64,000 nucleotides of DNA from contig JAWUZG010000056.1 in the NCBI GenBank assembly GCA_036785705.1, positions 13,068,501-13,132,500 on the forward strand, given 5' to 3'. A program made the position numbers and the translations under genes. Shown here in pieces: positions 25,201 to 36,163 of the stretch. Each line of letters starts with the position of its first letter. Positions within the stretch are counted from its first letter, which is position 1. The stretch is from Acanthornis magna (lineage: Eukaryota; Chordata; Aves; Passeriformes; Acanthizidae). Below the pieces are notes generated by a model. It was not told the origin of the DNA and ran no database searches. It worked only from the letters and a program-made list of their open reading frames with translations.

Positions 25201-28200
25201 TCGAAGCCACACTCCTGAAGGTGCAGAGGATGTAGGGTCTCAGGGAGGAAGGACTGGAACCCTGTGCATCAGTTCTGGGAAGCAGGGTGACAGGATGCAG
25301 GCCAGGTGATGAAGACAGGTCCATCATCTCAATGTTCTCCCTTTCCTTGGCTTTCCATTGCCTGGAGCCAGTAAATAAGGAGAAAAATTACAAAGGAACA
25401 GCTACAGACAACCATCTGCTGGAAGAGAAAGGAATACAACAGGAAGAATTACTCAGCTGGCTGCGAGAATAGCTTTTGGTCAAAGGTCCTCCCAAACTGC
25501 TGTGCTCACTTCTGAGAATGGAGATGCTGAAACAGGGCAGAGGGACAGAGTGTGATGGGTGAGAGCAATCCCCCCGGCAGCACAGCTAGGACCACTGCCC
25601 TGCTCCCTGCAGGCATTCTCCTGTGTGCTAAGCTGTCAGCAAGGGGCAGGAGCACAAGCTGCACCCTTGTAGTTTACAGCAGTGATGATTTTCAGGCATT
25701 TTTCCCATGAGGAGAACCCACTGAGATTTCTATGGCAGCTTAATGGCCCTTAGCAAAGCCTTCACTGCGTCAGAAGAGCTGTTGTGCTGTGTTAAGGGAG
25801 GGAGGATTTTACTTCAGCTTTCTGCTACACTTACAACACACTTTTTTCCCTGTCAGTGAGTGCCCCCATCCAGTCATAGAGTAAACACTCAGAAGAATGT
25901 GTTTCCATCCAGTAATGGGTCTGGGATAAAGACCTCATCAGTCTGATATCCAGTTGGGATTCTGGCTCAGTAGTGATGAGGCAGTAACATTAATGTTGGA
26001 TACTAAAGTAAGAAAGAGATTTTTAGCCCTTAAATTATTGTGTTCAGCTCCCTCCCCAACAACCTTGTCTCCACAGGAATGGAAAAATAAAATCAGAGAG
26101 AAGAATTCTGTTAGCAGACAAGGCAAGAAATTCAATACAGATGACATTTGCTTTGCAAAGCAGTAAAATAGGCTCCATCTGGTTTACAGTTAGGTACTTT
26201 CAGATAGGATTTAGCACAGAGCATTTAGAATATCTTCAAAACATTGCAATGTTAAACACTCAACCCTCAGGACACACGTGGGGTGGAGATGAGGAATTGG
26301 AGGCCGAGAGGTTGAACTGTGGCAGAATTTCAATTAGAACTCTTGGCTTTTGGGGTTTTATCCCAGGAGCAGAACATCTAATTCAGTTTTGCTGGGGGAG
26401 GTACCCAGCATGGCAAAGGGTAATCAGCATTTCAGCAGCGAGCTGGGCATCTTTTAACTGGTGTTACCCAACACCAGAGGAGTGGGAGCTCAGGGGGTGA
26501 TCCTACATGAGCCATGGTGGCTCACACCTACCCAGCTGTCCAGATTCCTTGGGTCCCAGGGCTATGGATCATCTCCTGCTCCTGTCTCAGCAGTGCTGTG
26601 CTCATGACAGCCCATGTTTGCAGCCCTAACCAAGACCCTCCTGCATGTGACACTGATGTTCCTGTCTCTGCTGCTCGTTCTTCCAAGACAAAAATACCAG
26701 AAATCTGTTTTTAAACAGGGAGCTCTTTTCTTACTGCAAGGGAATGTGCCAGTGCTTAGCATAGCAGGGCAAGTCATCCCCACACAAGTGCACATCTGCT
26801 TTCTGCTGAGATAACATGACATCCCCAGCTCAGCCTATTGGCAGGAAATTATTCAATTGTTTATAATTAGATTCAAAGGGCAGCAGCTCCCACTCTTCTG
26901 CGTGGGTCAGTGAAGTCCTCGGAAGAGCTACCAATGAACCAGAGCAATTAGCATGTGGGCACCTCATCAGCTCCTGCAAAATGGTCTGAAATACAAAGGA
27001 GAAAAAAGCCTCGGCACATGCTATTTCTGACACAAACAAAAGCTTCAATTAATATTGGAGCAATATGCAAAATACCTATCACAGTTTCATGGATATTCAG
27101 AAACAACAGCTGCTCTTTTTGTGGCTGTTTGTGGTTGAGACCTAGCAGAGGTTAAAAGTTCATTGTTTCCATTATCCTCTCTGTGTATGTATATGTACAT
27201 AGCAATTTATGGTATGGTGAGGTTGGGTGCACCTATTGGCATTCTCCTCCTAGGAGGGGGGCCCTGCCTGTGTGTATCTGCATGATGGAAAGATCTTGTT
27301 CATTAGCCCAGGATGCTCATATTATGTATATTCTATTAAGCACATATTGAATATGCATCTCATTTTCATTTCAATTAGGATCTGAGGGCTGATTTCATTC
27401 ATGACTATTGATTCCTTCCAGGCCATTTGCATTTTATTCTGTTCATTATTATTTATAAGCTCTGTGCTCTCTGAGGAATTTAAACATGCCTCTCGTGATT
27501 GCCCCCAAGTGATGAATTATACACCGTCCTTCAAAAACCAACACAGCGAGCCCCACGTTAATCCTCTGCTCTTTCTGTGGATTTATGGGGCTTTCTCTGC
27601 TTGGCTCTGGTGCCTTCTGTTGGGCTGGCAGCAGGTGATGCTCTGCACGGTGAACTCCATTTACTGCATGACAAGCTGTGGTACTGCCTGGAGTTTTCCA
27701 GCAGAAAGACATATTTTGCCCTCAGCTCAGGTGGGAAGTACTTCCCTGCCCTGTCAGGGCACTGGGTGTCCAGAAGCAGTTGACAACTGACAGCTGAATC
27801 ACAGATATCCCTCTCTTCAGAAGATCACTCCCAACTTTTGTCCCTGACTCATGAACCAGGACAAGAAACACTTCACTCCCAAATCCTCTCCCTCCCCAAG
27901 GACACCCTCTTGCCCGACATTTCACAGTGTCATAGGATTAATTAAATGCTCTCCTCCTGTTTTTATAGGAAGGCTGTGTCCTTTTAGACAAGATACTGTG
28001 TTTTAAGTGTTTTCAAGAGAGGTTTTAGTTCAGTGGTTTGCACACAGTGATGTGTGTGACTGAATTTGCTGGTCCCTGAACTCCATGGGGGTGAGTGGAG
28101 AACTGGAGAGTCTTCCTGACACGTGGAGGCCCCCCAATGCCTTTTGATGATTTGACAGGTACTGCCTGAGATCAAATTTGCACAATCCCTAGCTTGGAAT

Positions 28201-29463
28201 GCGCATACAGGAAACTTCAAAAGAGCTGGAATTGCAGTTTAAATTGAAAACAAGTTGTGTTTTCACTGGAAGAGCTATGCAACAATTAATTGCTTACTTA
28301 AATGTACGTTTACATCTGAAAGGTCTTTTGAGAGATTTAAGAAAATCTACACATTAAATCTGATAGGAACATATGCTCTGAGATTGTTTTTATCTACCCT
28401 AACAGAGCTGGAAGGACACAAAAGTGCTATAGAAATTAAATACAAACTGAATTTTCCCAGATGTAGAGGAAAGTAGTTTACTTGATAGAATTTTGATGCA
28501 AATAGATAAAAAGAGGAGAGGAAAAAGACAAAGGGCATTCATTTTTCTTTTAACAAATTAACCCCTCTGTCCACAGTCCAGGCTTTCACACACCCATCAG
28601 CTAAAGCAATGGCATCACACCACGTGTGCCGTCAGACAGGGAGAAATGAAACCCTGGCTATCAGGTCTGCCAGTGTTTTTCTCCACTCCCATGAGTAATC
28701 CTGTGTGATCATATCAAGGTGTAACAGAAGACACACAGTCCCAAGACATTTCTCCAACTCGTGTTAAGGGCAGGCTCAAGTTGGATGGATGTTATCTAGA
28801 GATTACACTCCTCACTCTCCAGTGGCTGATTAATAATTACATCCTGGCTGCTCCTGAGGGGGATTAGCATGGAAGGAAAGAGCTCACAGTGCAAGTGCAA
28901 TTGAAGTGCTGAGGATTCCCATACTGAAGGAGCTTCTCAGCCCATGAGTCATGTGGGGTACATGGATAGGAGAGAAGGGTGTAGGAATGTAACAAAGAGA
29001 GGAAATTAGTAAAGCTTTCACAACTGTACCAGGCATCATTTAACAGAAGGGAAAGAATGAAATGTTGGCCAAACTTTTAATTTCTTACAGCAAAAGATGC
29101 ATAAGAATATATATACTTGCAATTTTTCCCAATAAAATTATTGCAGGGAAGTTCAGTAATGCTCATAGTAACAGATGTTAAGGTTGATGACCAAAGCAAA
29201 AAATTTCAGAATGCTCTCTGTGTAACTAGGTAGAGTTTCAGGTATTTATTTTTATCTCTAAAACCTCACCTGTCGTGTGATTTAGACGTAGGACTGATGA
29301 ATGACCTTTGTCACCAGGCTACTAACATCAGCAGAACCCTCTTAGCTGTGCTTTGTTTAGCTTTCTCCCCTAGAAAAGAAAGTTTAAAACACAACCTGTA
29401 TCTCATTGTCAGGGTGGCACAATCTGCACCAGCTTGAAGTCAATTATGTTGTACATACCACTT
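22295..29463. other. Unique non-coding DNA with one GC-rich patch, no gene seen
   Basis: The longest open frame of the window lies here (24193-24777, +, 194 codons), in a locally GC-rich patch (about 24240-24560) where a second frame is open too. Fewer stops are expected in such a patch, and the translation shows no domain, repeat or membrane segment I can name. An AT-rich stretch at about 27290-27470 is dense in homeodomain-like motifs. No transposon is recognised. Confidence 0.55.
22654..22668 (+). repeat. G-rich run, intramolecular G-quadruplex motif
   Basis: Two runs of seven G are separated by a single A. Each run can supply two GGG blocks with a one-base loop, so the 15 bases meet the standard four-times-GGG pattern for a G-quadruplex. 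Folding in the cell is not shown by the sequence. Confidence 0.7.
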
Positions 29464-29477
29464 AAAAAAAAAAAAAA
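29464..29477. repeat. Poly-A run of 14
   Basis: Fourteen A residues follow CTT. No polyadenylation signal or recognisable retroposed sequence lies just upstream, so simple slippage is the plainest reading. Confidence 0.85.
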
Positions 29478-29759
29478 GTTTTGTGGTTCTTTTGTATGTA
29501 AAGTGGGTATTCCCTAATTTGTCTTGAAATAAATGCCATTAAGCAGCCTCTAATGCAGCAAGGCTGATCAAAGGCTCTGCTCCTTGCCTCTCCACTGAAG
29601 ATGCCAAAGTGGTTCATGCTTCTCAAAACCTGCTCAGAGTGGTTATTTCACTCCTTGAGTCTCAGTTGCCAGCACCCTGTACAAAGGCAGAGCTGTGGGC
29701 TGTACGATGGAGATAAGACCCAGAACGAAGCACTCGCAGATGGCAGTCGCCATAGAACA

Positions 29760-30230
29760 GCACAAAGGATTCTTTAATTAAGTCTTCCCTTCCCCTTATT
29801 AAAATTCAGGAAAGATTACCAAGGAATTTGTACTGTATCTGGAAAACAAATCATAACAATTACAGCAGACTGCCCCAGGCTGGCTAGATTGTAGCTTATT
29901 ATTCCACAAAGGCTTGATAAATGTGTAAATTTATATGGAAGGCTTCTGCATGTCATCATCGCTGTGCAAAGACTCCCCGCTTGCCGTATCCAGTTTTAGA
30001 AGGAAGACCAGCTGGCTAGAGTCCCTTGAATTATTTGCTGTTGTTGCTGAATTTTTAAAATACATATAAATTATGTCTCACATTTACAGTTTATCTCCAA
30101 GCTGTCAAACGGGGACTCATTCCTGCTCTTTTTGATGCCAACTGAAAAGCCGTCTAACTCAGTTAAGCCTCTGGCCTCACGTCCCTTAAACATCACCAAA
30201 AGAATGACTTTAAGATTCTAAATGTGCATT
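29760..30230. promoter_or_regulatory. AT-rich motif-dense block, candidate conserved non-coding element
   Basis: The block has no simple repeats and no transposon signature, but many short motifs favoured by homeodomain, GATA and forkhead factors, such as TTTAATTAAG, TGATAAATG and CAATTA. This texture is typical of deeply conserved vertebrate non-coding elements. I cannot measure conservation here, so the call is an inference from appearance only. Confidence 0.2.
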
Positions 30231-30549
30231 TTTAAAATGCCACAGGCTTCCCCTTAAGGAAAAAGCTAAGTTTACAGCATAATTGTTTTATACCCATGAG
30301 TTTAATTGCCTTACTGGCATATAACAGGAGATGTGCATATGTGCACATCTGTAAGAATGGTCTGTGTTTCCTCCCTAATTGGTTTAATGGTGGGTCAAGT
30401 ACGGTGGGTGAATCACTCATTATATGCATTTCCTCTTAAAAGCGGAGCTTTGAGCAAAGATCATGGCTAGATTTGATCCTCTTCATCACATCCTTTGCAT
30501 ATGTGATTCCATGGAGAAGACTGGAGCAATGGTGTGATTTACTGGCAAG

Positions 30550-30740
30550 GCTTATGGATTATAGTGCCACAAGGGACTGTTCAAATGATCTAAGCCAACT
30601 CCCCTGCACAAACCAGACCAGAATATTTCTCTGAATTAACATCTGGATGAAGATCAGATGTTGGAAAACATGTCCACTCTTAATTAAAACATATCCATCA
30701 GCAGATAATCCACTAACAGCCCTGAGGAAATGAAGCAGGA
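30550..30740 (-). mobile_element. Old CR1-type LINE fragment, antisense
   Basis: On the plus strand a block near 30565-30610 (AAGGGACTGTTCAAATGATC, then CCAACTCCCCTGCACAAACC) resembles the reverse-complement CR1 3' end, normally GGGACC..GATCATCTAGTCCAAC..CCCTGC. It is followed in the right order by a CAGATGTTGGAAAACATGTC block and CTCTTAATTAAAA, matching the older CR1 pattern CAGATGTTTGTCTAACCTGTTC..TAAAAACCTCC. Divergence is much greater than in the other copies, so this insertion should be older. The 5' boundary (high-coordinate side) is uncertain. An 8-base inverted repeat AACATCTG/CAGATGTT lies inside it (30638-30662). Confidence 0.5.
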
Positions 30741-31129
30741 GCATCATTCTGGGATATGCACCCACCCGAGCCAATATCCATGCCTGGTCCACCTCTCTAC
30801 TTTTACTGTTCTCCTGATTTAATACCTGAGACCTCAGACTCCAGCGTTGCATAAGGAACTCCTTCACCATATTCCAGGATATATTATTATTTTTCCAAGT
30901 TTAAAGTCATTTATATGAAACTGGTTCAGTGTATGTTTGCTCTAGAGCAGAGGAAAATGTAGATTTTTGAAAGATAATCCTTATGAGTTCTGTTTCCCAA
31001 ACGCACTGAAATAAATGTGAGATTCTTAGTCTGTCTCCTGCCTGGCTGTGGTGATTTCACCTTTTCTTGCAAGATTTTAAATGTTCAAATACATGCAAAT
31101 CCCATTTGCAAAGAAAATACCAGGCACTT

Positions 31130-31240
31130 CCACAGTGCCTGAGAGCTCACAGCACTATGTGAGCACTTAGCAAATATTTTAAATTCTGCTCATTTTGCCA
31201 ATGGCACCTTGAAGCCAGGACTCCAGGGTCTCAACCCATC
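31130..31240 (+). repeat. Possible ancient SINE-like remnant
   Basis: A GAGCACTTAGCAAATATTTT block followed about 75 bases later by AGCCAGGACTCCAGGGTCTC resembles two parts of old amniote SINE tails in the right order. The sequence between them does not match convincingly. This is much weaker than the fragments at 11172 and 44300 and may be chance. Confidence 0.2.
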
Positions 31241-31938
31241 ATGTTGGCAGCTGAGTTTAGCTAAATCAAACAGATCCAAGGTACAGCACTCCACAATCTA
31301 TAGGTAAAGGCATGGGCTGGAATGTGATGCGACCAAAGCCATAATGAGAGACTTGGCAAAGGAAAAGGGAGAGCCCTTCAAACCTCCCACAGGAGGGGAA
31401 AGGACATAAGGGATTCTGGGTTTGTAATGTTTTGGTGTTTTCTTCTTTTTTATTTTAAACTACATTTCTCGTTGCATTTCTGTGTAAATAATCAAAAGAA
31501 GATATTCGGCAACCTTCTCCAAAGCTAGCCTTTATTCTTGCTTTTATTCAAAATCACTCTGGCTGGCCTTGTCCAAGGAATCAGAGTCTTCAGCTGATAA
31601 TGAAATTAATAAATAAGGTGACACATTTGCTCTCCACTGCAGATGAGATTTCCCATTTCATGCTTCAGTTGCCTGAAGTAAGAATGCAAGAGAGGGAAAT
31701 TTTTTCCTGTGCTGGTAAGGAAAGCTGATGAAAGATTACCTTAAAATCCCCCATAAGGGACAAACAAGCAAGAGACAGTTTTTTTTTCCTTCCCTTAAAA
31801 AAAGATAAAAGCAAATAAATAAATAAAATAGAAGGGGGCATACTTTATATTGATTTTCCTGCTCTGCCTGCATGAAGGCATCATTCTCGCAGGGACTGCA
31901 GGGAGAGATGAGCTGAAATGAAGAGATGAACAGATGCC

Positions 31939-32010
31939 ACGGGCGTGTGGGCTGGGCACCAACACCGAGCGCGGCTGCAGTGACGCTCCCGGAGCTGCCC
32001 ACGCCTCGCA
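31939..32010. other. Small CpG cluster
   Basis: About nine CpG dinucleotides fall within roughly 70 bases, against a CpG-poor surround. The cluster is far too short for a standard CpG island. It lies inside a minus-strand frame (31736-32062) that I do not recognise. It could be a fragment of an orphan CpG island, part of an unrecognised exon, or chance. Confidence 0.35.
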
Positions 32011-32374
32011 GGGCTCCTGCTGCCAACTCCTGTCCACTCAGGTCTCTCCACTGAGCACTCACAGCCCTGCCCCTAAAGATGTGTTAATTTAAAAAACAGC
32101 AGGCCTCCGGTGTTAAAAGAAGAAAAAAAAATATATTCTTGCTGGTTCGGAGGGGTTTTGGATGCTTTTGCAGCACCAGGAAGGTTTGAAGCATATTTTG
32201 AATTTCAGCTGAACAAAGGAGTCTCTGGTTCCTGGGCTAAAATTGTTCTGCAAAGTTGCCGGGTGGCATTAGGACACTGATGCTCTTCAAGGATTCGAGA
32301 AAGGCATTCCAGCCCTGACTCACGTTCATGAATATACACACACATGACCCAGCCATGTATTCTCTATTAAAATG

Positions 32375-32397
32375 ATCTCACTGATAAACAGTGAGAT
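32375..32397. repeat. Inverted repeat, 9-base stem and 5-base loop
   Basis: ATCTCACTG and its exact reverse complement CAGTGAGAT are separated by ATAAA. The right arm runs directly into the ATAA microsatellite. It could form a small hairpin in DNA or RNA; no function can be inferred from it alone. Confidence 0.8.
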
Positions 32398-32422
32398 AAA
32401 TAAATAAATAAATAAATAAATA
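32396..32422. repeat. (ATAA)n microsatellite flanked by GAGATA/TATCTC
   Basis: This is a tetranucleotide ATAA/AATA array of about six to seven copies. GAGATA (32393-32398) at its left edge and TATCTC (32421-32426) at its right edge are reverse complements, so the array sits in the loop of a second inverted repeat overlapping the one at 32375. Confidence 0.9.
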
Positions 32423-33486
32423 TCTCATCAAAATAGCTATGGCATTTGTTTTAATTTATTTTAAGAAAGGGAGACAGGAGGAGGTCTGTGAATTCTGAAA
32501 TATATTCTTTGCAGGGATGAAAGCATCTGGGAAAATACTAGACATCATTACTATTACTTAGAAGATGGCTTAATTATATTTTTGACAGAATGTTTGAAGT
32601 TGGATGGTGTGGTGCATTCTTCAGCAGCGAATGAAAGATTGCAGCTTCCCCTTCAGCTTGATAGATTTGGAATGTCTGTTCTGTTAGCACAAGGAGGGAA
32701 ATATTCTATTATTCTGTTAAGTGTTCTTAAGGCAATGGGGAACTTCAAAAAAGAAAAGATCTCTTTCACCTACAGGATAAAAAAAATTGAATACGGTCAC
32801 TGTTTCCTTGTTCAGAATACCAAAGAGTTCATTGACCCACAAATCTATACCTCTCCGATATAATTAATTTTCTTATTGTTTTTGAGAAATAGTATTTTCC
32901 TTTCAAAATAAATGGAAGATGAGGGAAAGATCTGGAATGCTTGTTAAATGTTAATTTTTAGATTAGAATATGCACTGAGTGCAAAAGTTTTGGTAAGTCA
33001 TTTCTGAGACTGAGACAACCAAAGTGATATTGAAAAATATTTCTAAGACCACTGTGACCTGAATCATTATAAGAATAAAGAAGAGATGTTACTACAAATG
33101 AGTTAACTAAGTAGTGAAACAATAATGGAAAATAAATACGCAAATTCAATTACTTGTTTTCTAGAAGAAATTGATTTGCAAGATATTCCCAACATTTTGT
33201 TATCTGACCTGCCAGACCAAAGACACTACGAGTATGAAAGATTTAACAAAACATTAGAAAAGCTTTTATTAGTACTAGTTCTTCTTTGATTAATACTAAT
33301 TAACTACATCAGGTCCACACTGTAGTTTCTGTTTAAAATACTTTTACCTTTCAAATATAACACAGTTCATAATAGACACACCTAGCAAAAATGACGAGGG
33401 TTAATTTATTTTTTCCATTCTCATGCTAGCCTTAATATCAGGAAGAGTCTGGATTTCTAGTGCCTCCTTCACCAGGGATGCAGGGA

Positions 33487-33512
33487 TGCTGTAGGATTTG
33501 CATCCTACAGCA
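33487..33512. repeat. Perfect 11-base inverted repeat centred on a POU octamer
   Basis: TGCTGTAGGAT and its exact complement ATCCTACAGCA are separated by only TTGC. The centre reads ATTTGCAT, which is the reverse complement of the POU/Oct octamer ATGCAAAT. The stem is perfect over 11 pairs with a four-base loop. It is too short for a microRNA precursor. It may be a cruciform-prone site, a dimeric protein site, or chance. Confidence 0.85.
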
Positions 33513-33623
33513 AAAGGCTCATTATCACTCACTGTGGTGATGAATTCGTGAGCTGAACAGAAATTTCTCAGCTGTTGAAGAATGTATTAAATGCTCCCAA
33601 TATACATTCTAGCAAGTTAATGA

Positions 33624-33650
33624 ATATATATATATGCATGTGTGTATATA
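33624..33650. repeat. TA/TG-rich microsatellite
   Basis: Imperfect TATATA followed by GCATGTGTGTATATA. A similar TATATATGCATGT core occurs at 12172-12190, which looks like independent simple-sequence growth and not a shared element. Confidence 0.7.
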
Positions 33651-35675
33651 AAAATGTTAACTTATAAATAAATCTTCCTCTCCTCTATGAGTCTTTATGC
33701 CATAGCAAGTTAACCCCATAAGCCTTGGTTAATATTATTTTATAGAGCTTCTGTTTATGCCAAGGGAATTACAGGCTGGTTGATGCCACCCTCAAGTCCT
33801 GGGCTGGGTGAAATCAGGGATTATTGAGTCTACAATTCAAGGGAGCTTTTCAGAAGCTGAATGTAAAAAGACAAAACTGATGTTAACAACAAGTACAGGA
33901 TTAAAAAGACAGGAGTGTTCAGACGTGGAAAATCCCTCAGCTAGACCTGGCCTCCTTGATTTGTAGCCACCACTCATATTAATTCAGTTCCTCTGCATAA
34001 AAACACCAGGCTGCCAATGTGACACTCCCTGTTCCCTTGGATGTCCAAACTGTACCAACAGCTACAGCAGGATTCTTCCATCTGCAGTCAGTCAGGAGAC
34101 CAAGAGCTCTCAGCTTTAGATAGAGCTGATACCACTCCATCTATCTATATCTGGCATTTCAATATTACTGACTGAGCATTACTCACTGTATCATCTTTTT
34201 AGTCTCCTTACAGAGGAAGAGATCGACAGCACATTCAGGCTATTCCCAAATGATGAAACCCAGGAGTGCTCCCTGCACCCTGCTCTTACTCCTGGCTCCA
34301 TCTGAAGCTTTGTTTCGGTACAAGCCCATCTCTGCAGAGCTGATGCTCTTATTCAGCTGCTCAGCCTGGGGTGAGATCCTAGTAAATATAAGCCAGTCTG
34401 TACTTTAGAAGTAAAGCTCCTTCTTCAGACTTTGTCTTGGAGCTTAACACGACTCTCTCAGACACCTGAAGTGAGTTCTATCCTCTCTGATAACAGATAA
34501 AGTAGAACAGATGTCTTAGTTTATTACTTTTTCCTTTCCCTGGTTCTATTGAAGCCTCAGTTTTTCAGAAAGTTGAGTGTAAATCAATGAGCCTTTTCCC
34601 TGTAATTATCATCAATAGCTGAACACTACAATTTTCAGGGCAGAAAACAGACTCTGCCTTTCCTGTAGTTTGATCCCCTCTCCTCTGCATGCTGCTGCCT
34701 GCAGGAGATTCAGAGGGCAGCAAGGCTGCGAAAACTGTGTGGGATGAAACCCTAAACAGGAAGGAATCTGTTGTGCAAGAAGCCTTTTGTCAGCTGAAAA
34801 TTGCACTTGTAAAAAAACACAGAAACCCCAAAGCTTGTGGTTAAAGAGTAACATCTTTAGCTCTAATTTATACTGACAGCACAATAGAGCTTTGCTCAGG
34901 CTCTGTCTGCTCTCGCCCCATCACAGCAAGGGTGTTATTAAGTGATAAATCAATTTCTACAAGGCAAACTGGAGATTAAGTCCTTATACAATGTTCATTT
35001 GCAATTGAAAGCAAACAGAAATACCCTGGGACAGGGGCTTGGTGACCCTTTTCAAGGGCCAAGCTTGAATAAACACCCCACATGCCAGCACAAGGCTGAG
35101 ATCAGTATTGCAAGTCCTGCGTGTATGCTATTTATCAGTCTGATCCACTAATGATTTCTTCTATAAATTAATAAATTCCCTGAATAAATAATTTGGGTTT
35201 AAATTATCGCTGCTAGAAGAAATGTCATTCTTTCGTTCTGATGGCAAGTCTCAGCTGTTGGAAAACAGTGTCCAAATAGCCAGATCAGCTTAGAGCAGGA
35301 CCTGTCTCATCTCAGATCCCCTGCCAGGTGAGGGGCAGGGCCTGGTAATTCAGAAGAAGACGCAGGGAGGTCTGTCAAGGAGCAGATCCATAAGTGACCT
35401 ACTCAAGGACTCTCTCTCCAGATACAGTGCCAGCTGTTTGCCATGTGAGGTAAGAGCATCTCTCTTTGGGCATTCCCTGTGCTGGTTACATCCCCTCCTG
35501 CATCCAGGGAAAGCTGGAGAGGAAAACTCCCCACGTCTGTTTACAGTGCCAATAACAAAAACCAAATGGGCAGAGCCCCCTGTCCCGGCTTCTTCCCATC
35601 AATTTAACTGGTGGTGATGTACCTGGAACGGAGGAAGAGAGAAAAGATGGGAAAAATGAGAATTTTTCCACTCAG

Positions 35676-35819
35676 CCTGGCAACAGCTCAACGAAAGGGC
35701 CTCCAGAGCCACCCCCTTTGAGGTGGTGTCGAGTGCTCCGGCAGCAAACACAAAGGGGAGCACCTGTGAGCCGGCAGGAAGTGACACTTCATGGAAGTGC
35801 AATTACTCAGAAGATCAAG
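35676..35819 (+). other. Candidate exon with splice-like edges, open in two frames
   Basis: The segment is preceded by AATTTTTCCACTCAG (acceptor-like, with a modest pyrimidine tract) and followed by AAG/GTGAGC, a strong donor match. It is 144 bases long and open in two forward frames. Frame 0 spans it exactly; the other frame would make a phase 1-1 exon beginning WQQLNERASRATP and ending NYSEDQ. It also has more CpG than its surroundings. I recognise no protein family in either frame. Splice-like pairs occur often by chance, so this is a weak call. If real it could equally be a non-coding exon. Confidence 0.15.
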
Positions 35820-36034
35820 GTGAGCCTGTGAGGCAATGCCTGCTTTCTTCTCCCTGCCAATACCCCTTCAGCAGTGCTGGAGGAAGTGGTGACAGCCTAA
35901 CATCTCTTTTTCTCTTGGCATGAAGCCAGCTGCTCGAAAGATGTGATTACCCTTCTCCTTTGGTTCCTCTTTACTTTGAGGAAGAATTTTGGCACCATTT
36001 GTCACCTCACCAGCTGTGCTTTCCCCTGGTTCAG

Positions 36035-36163
36035 TGACCTCTGTAGCATTTCATCCAGCTTAGAAGTGAATGATGCACATCTTTAGATATTGCCGGAGTT
36101 CAGAGATGACCTCTGGGTCGGCTTTAGCTTCAGGTTTAATCTTAGAATCTTCCACTAAGTCAG
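36035..36163 (+). other. Candidate non-coding exon with splice-like edges
   Basis: A pyrimidine-rich acceptor (TGCTTTCCCCTGGTTCAG) ends at 36034 and a near-consensus donor (CAG/GTGAGTT) begins at 36164. The 129 bases between have stops in all three forward frames, so it would be non-coding. It lies 215 bases beyond the donor of the candidate at 35676-35819 on the same strand, so the two could belong to one transcript. This is inference from signals only. Confidence 0.12.

Larger units (their letters stand above)
30741..35675. other. Unique non-coding DNA with a CpG cluster and inverted repeats
   Basis: No supported gene is seen. The frame 32582-32863 (93 codons, +) is preceded by a TTTTTGACAG acceptor-like site but has no recognised domain. 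A weak SINE-like stretch (31130-31240), a CpG cluster (31939-32010), inverted repeats (32375-32426, 33487-33512) and a TATATA microsatellite (33624-33650) are listed separately. The remainder holds nothing I recognise. Confidence 0.5.

Noticed and set aside
33487..33512. Hairpin as a possible microRNA precursor
   Set aside because: The stem is only 11 pairs; microRNA precursors need roughly 25-35 paired positions.
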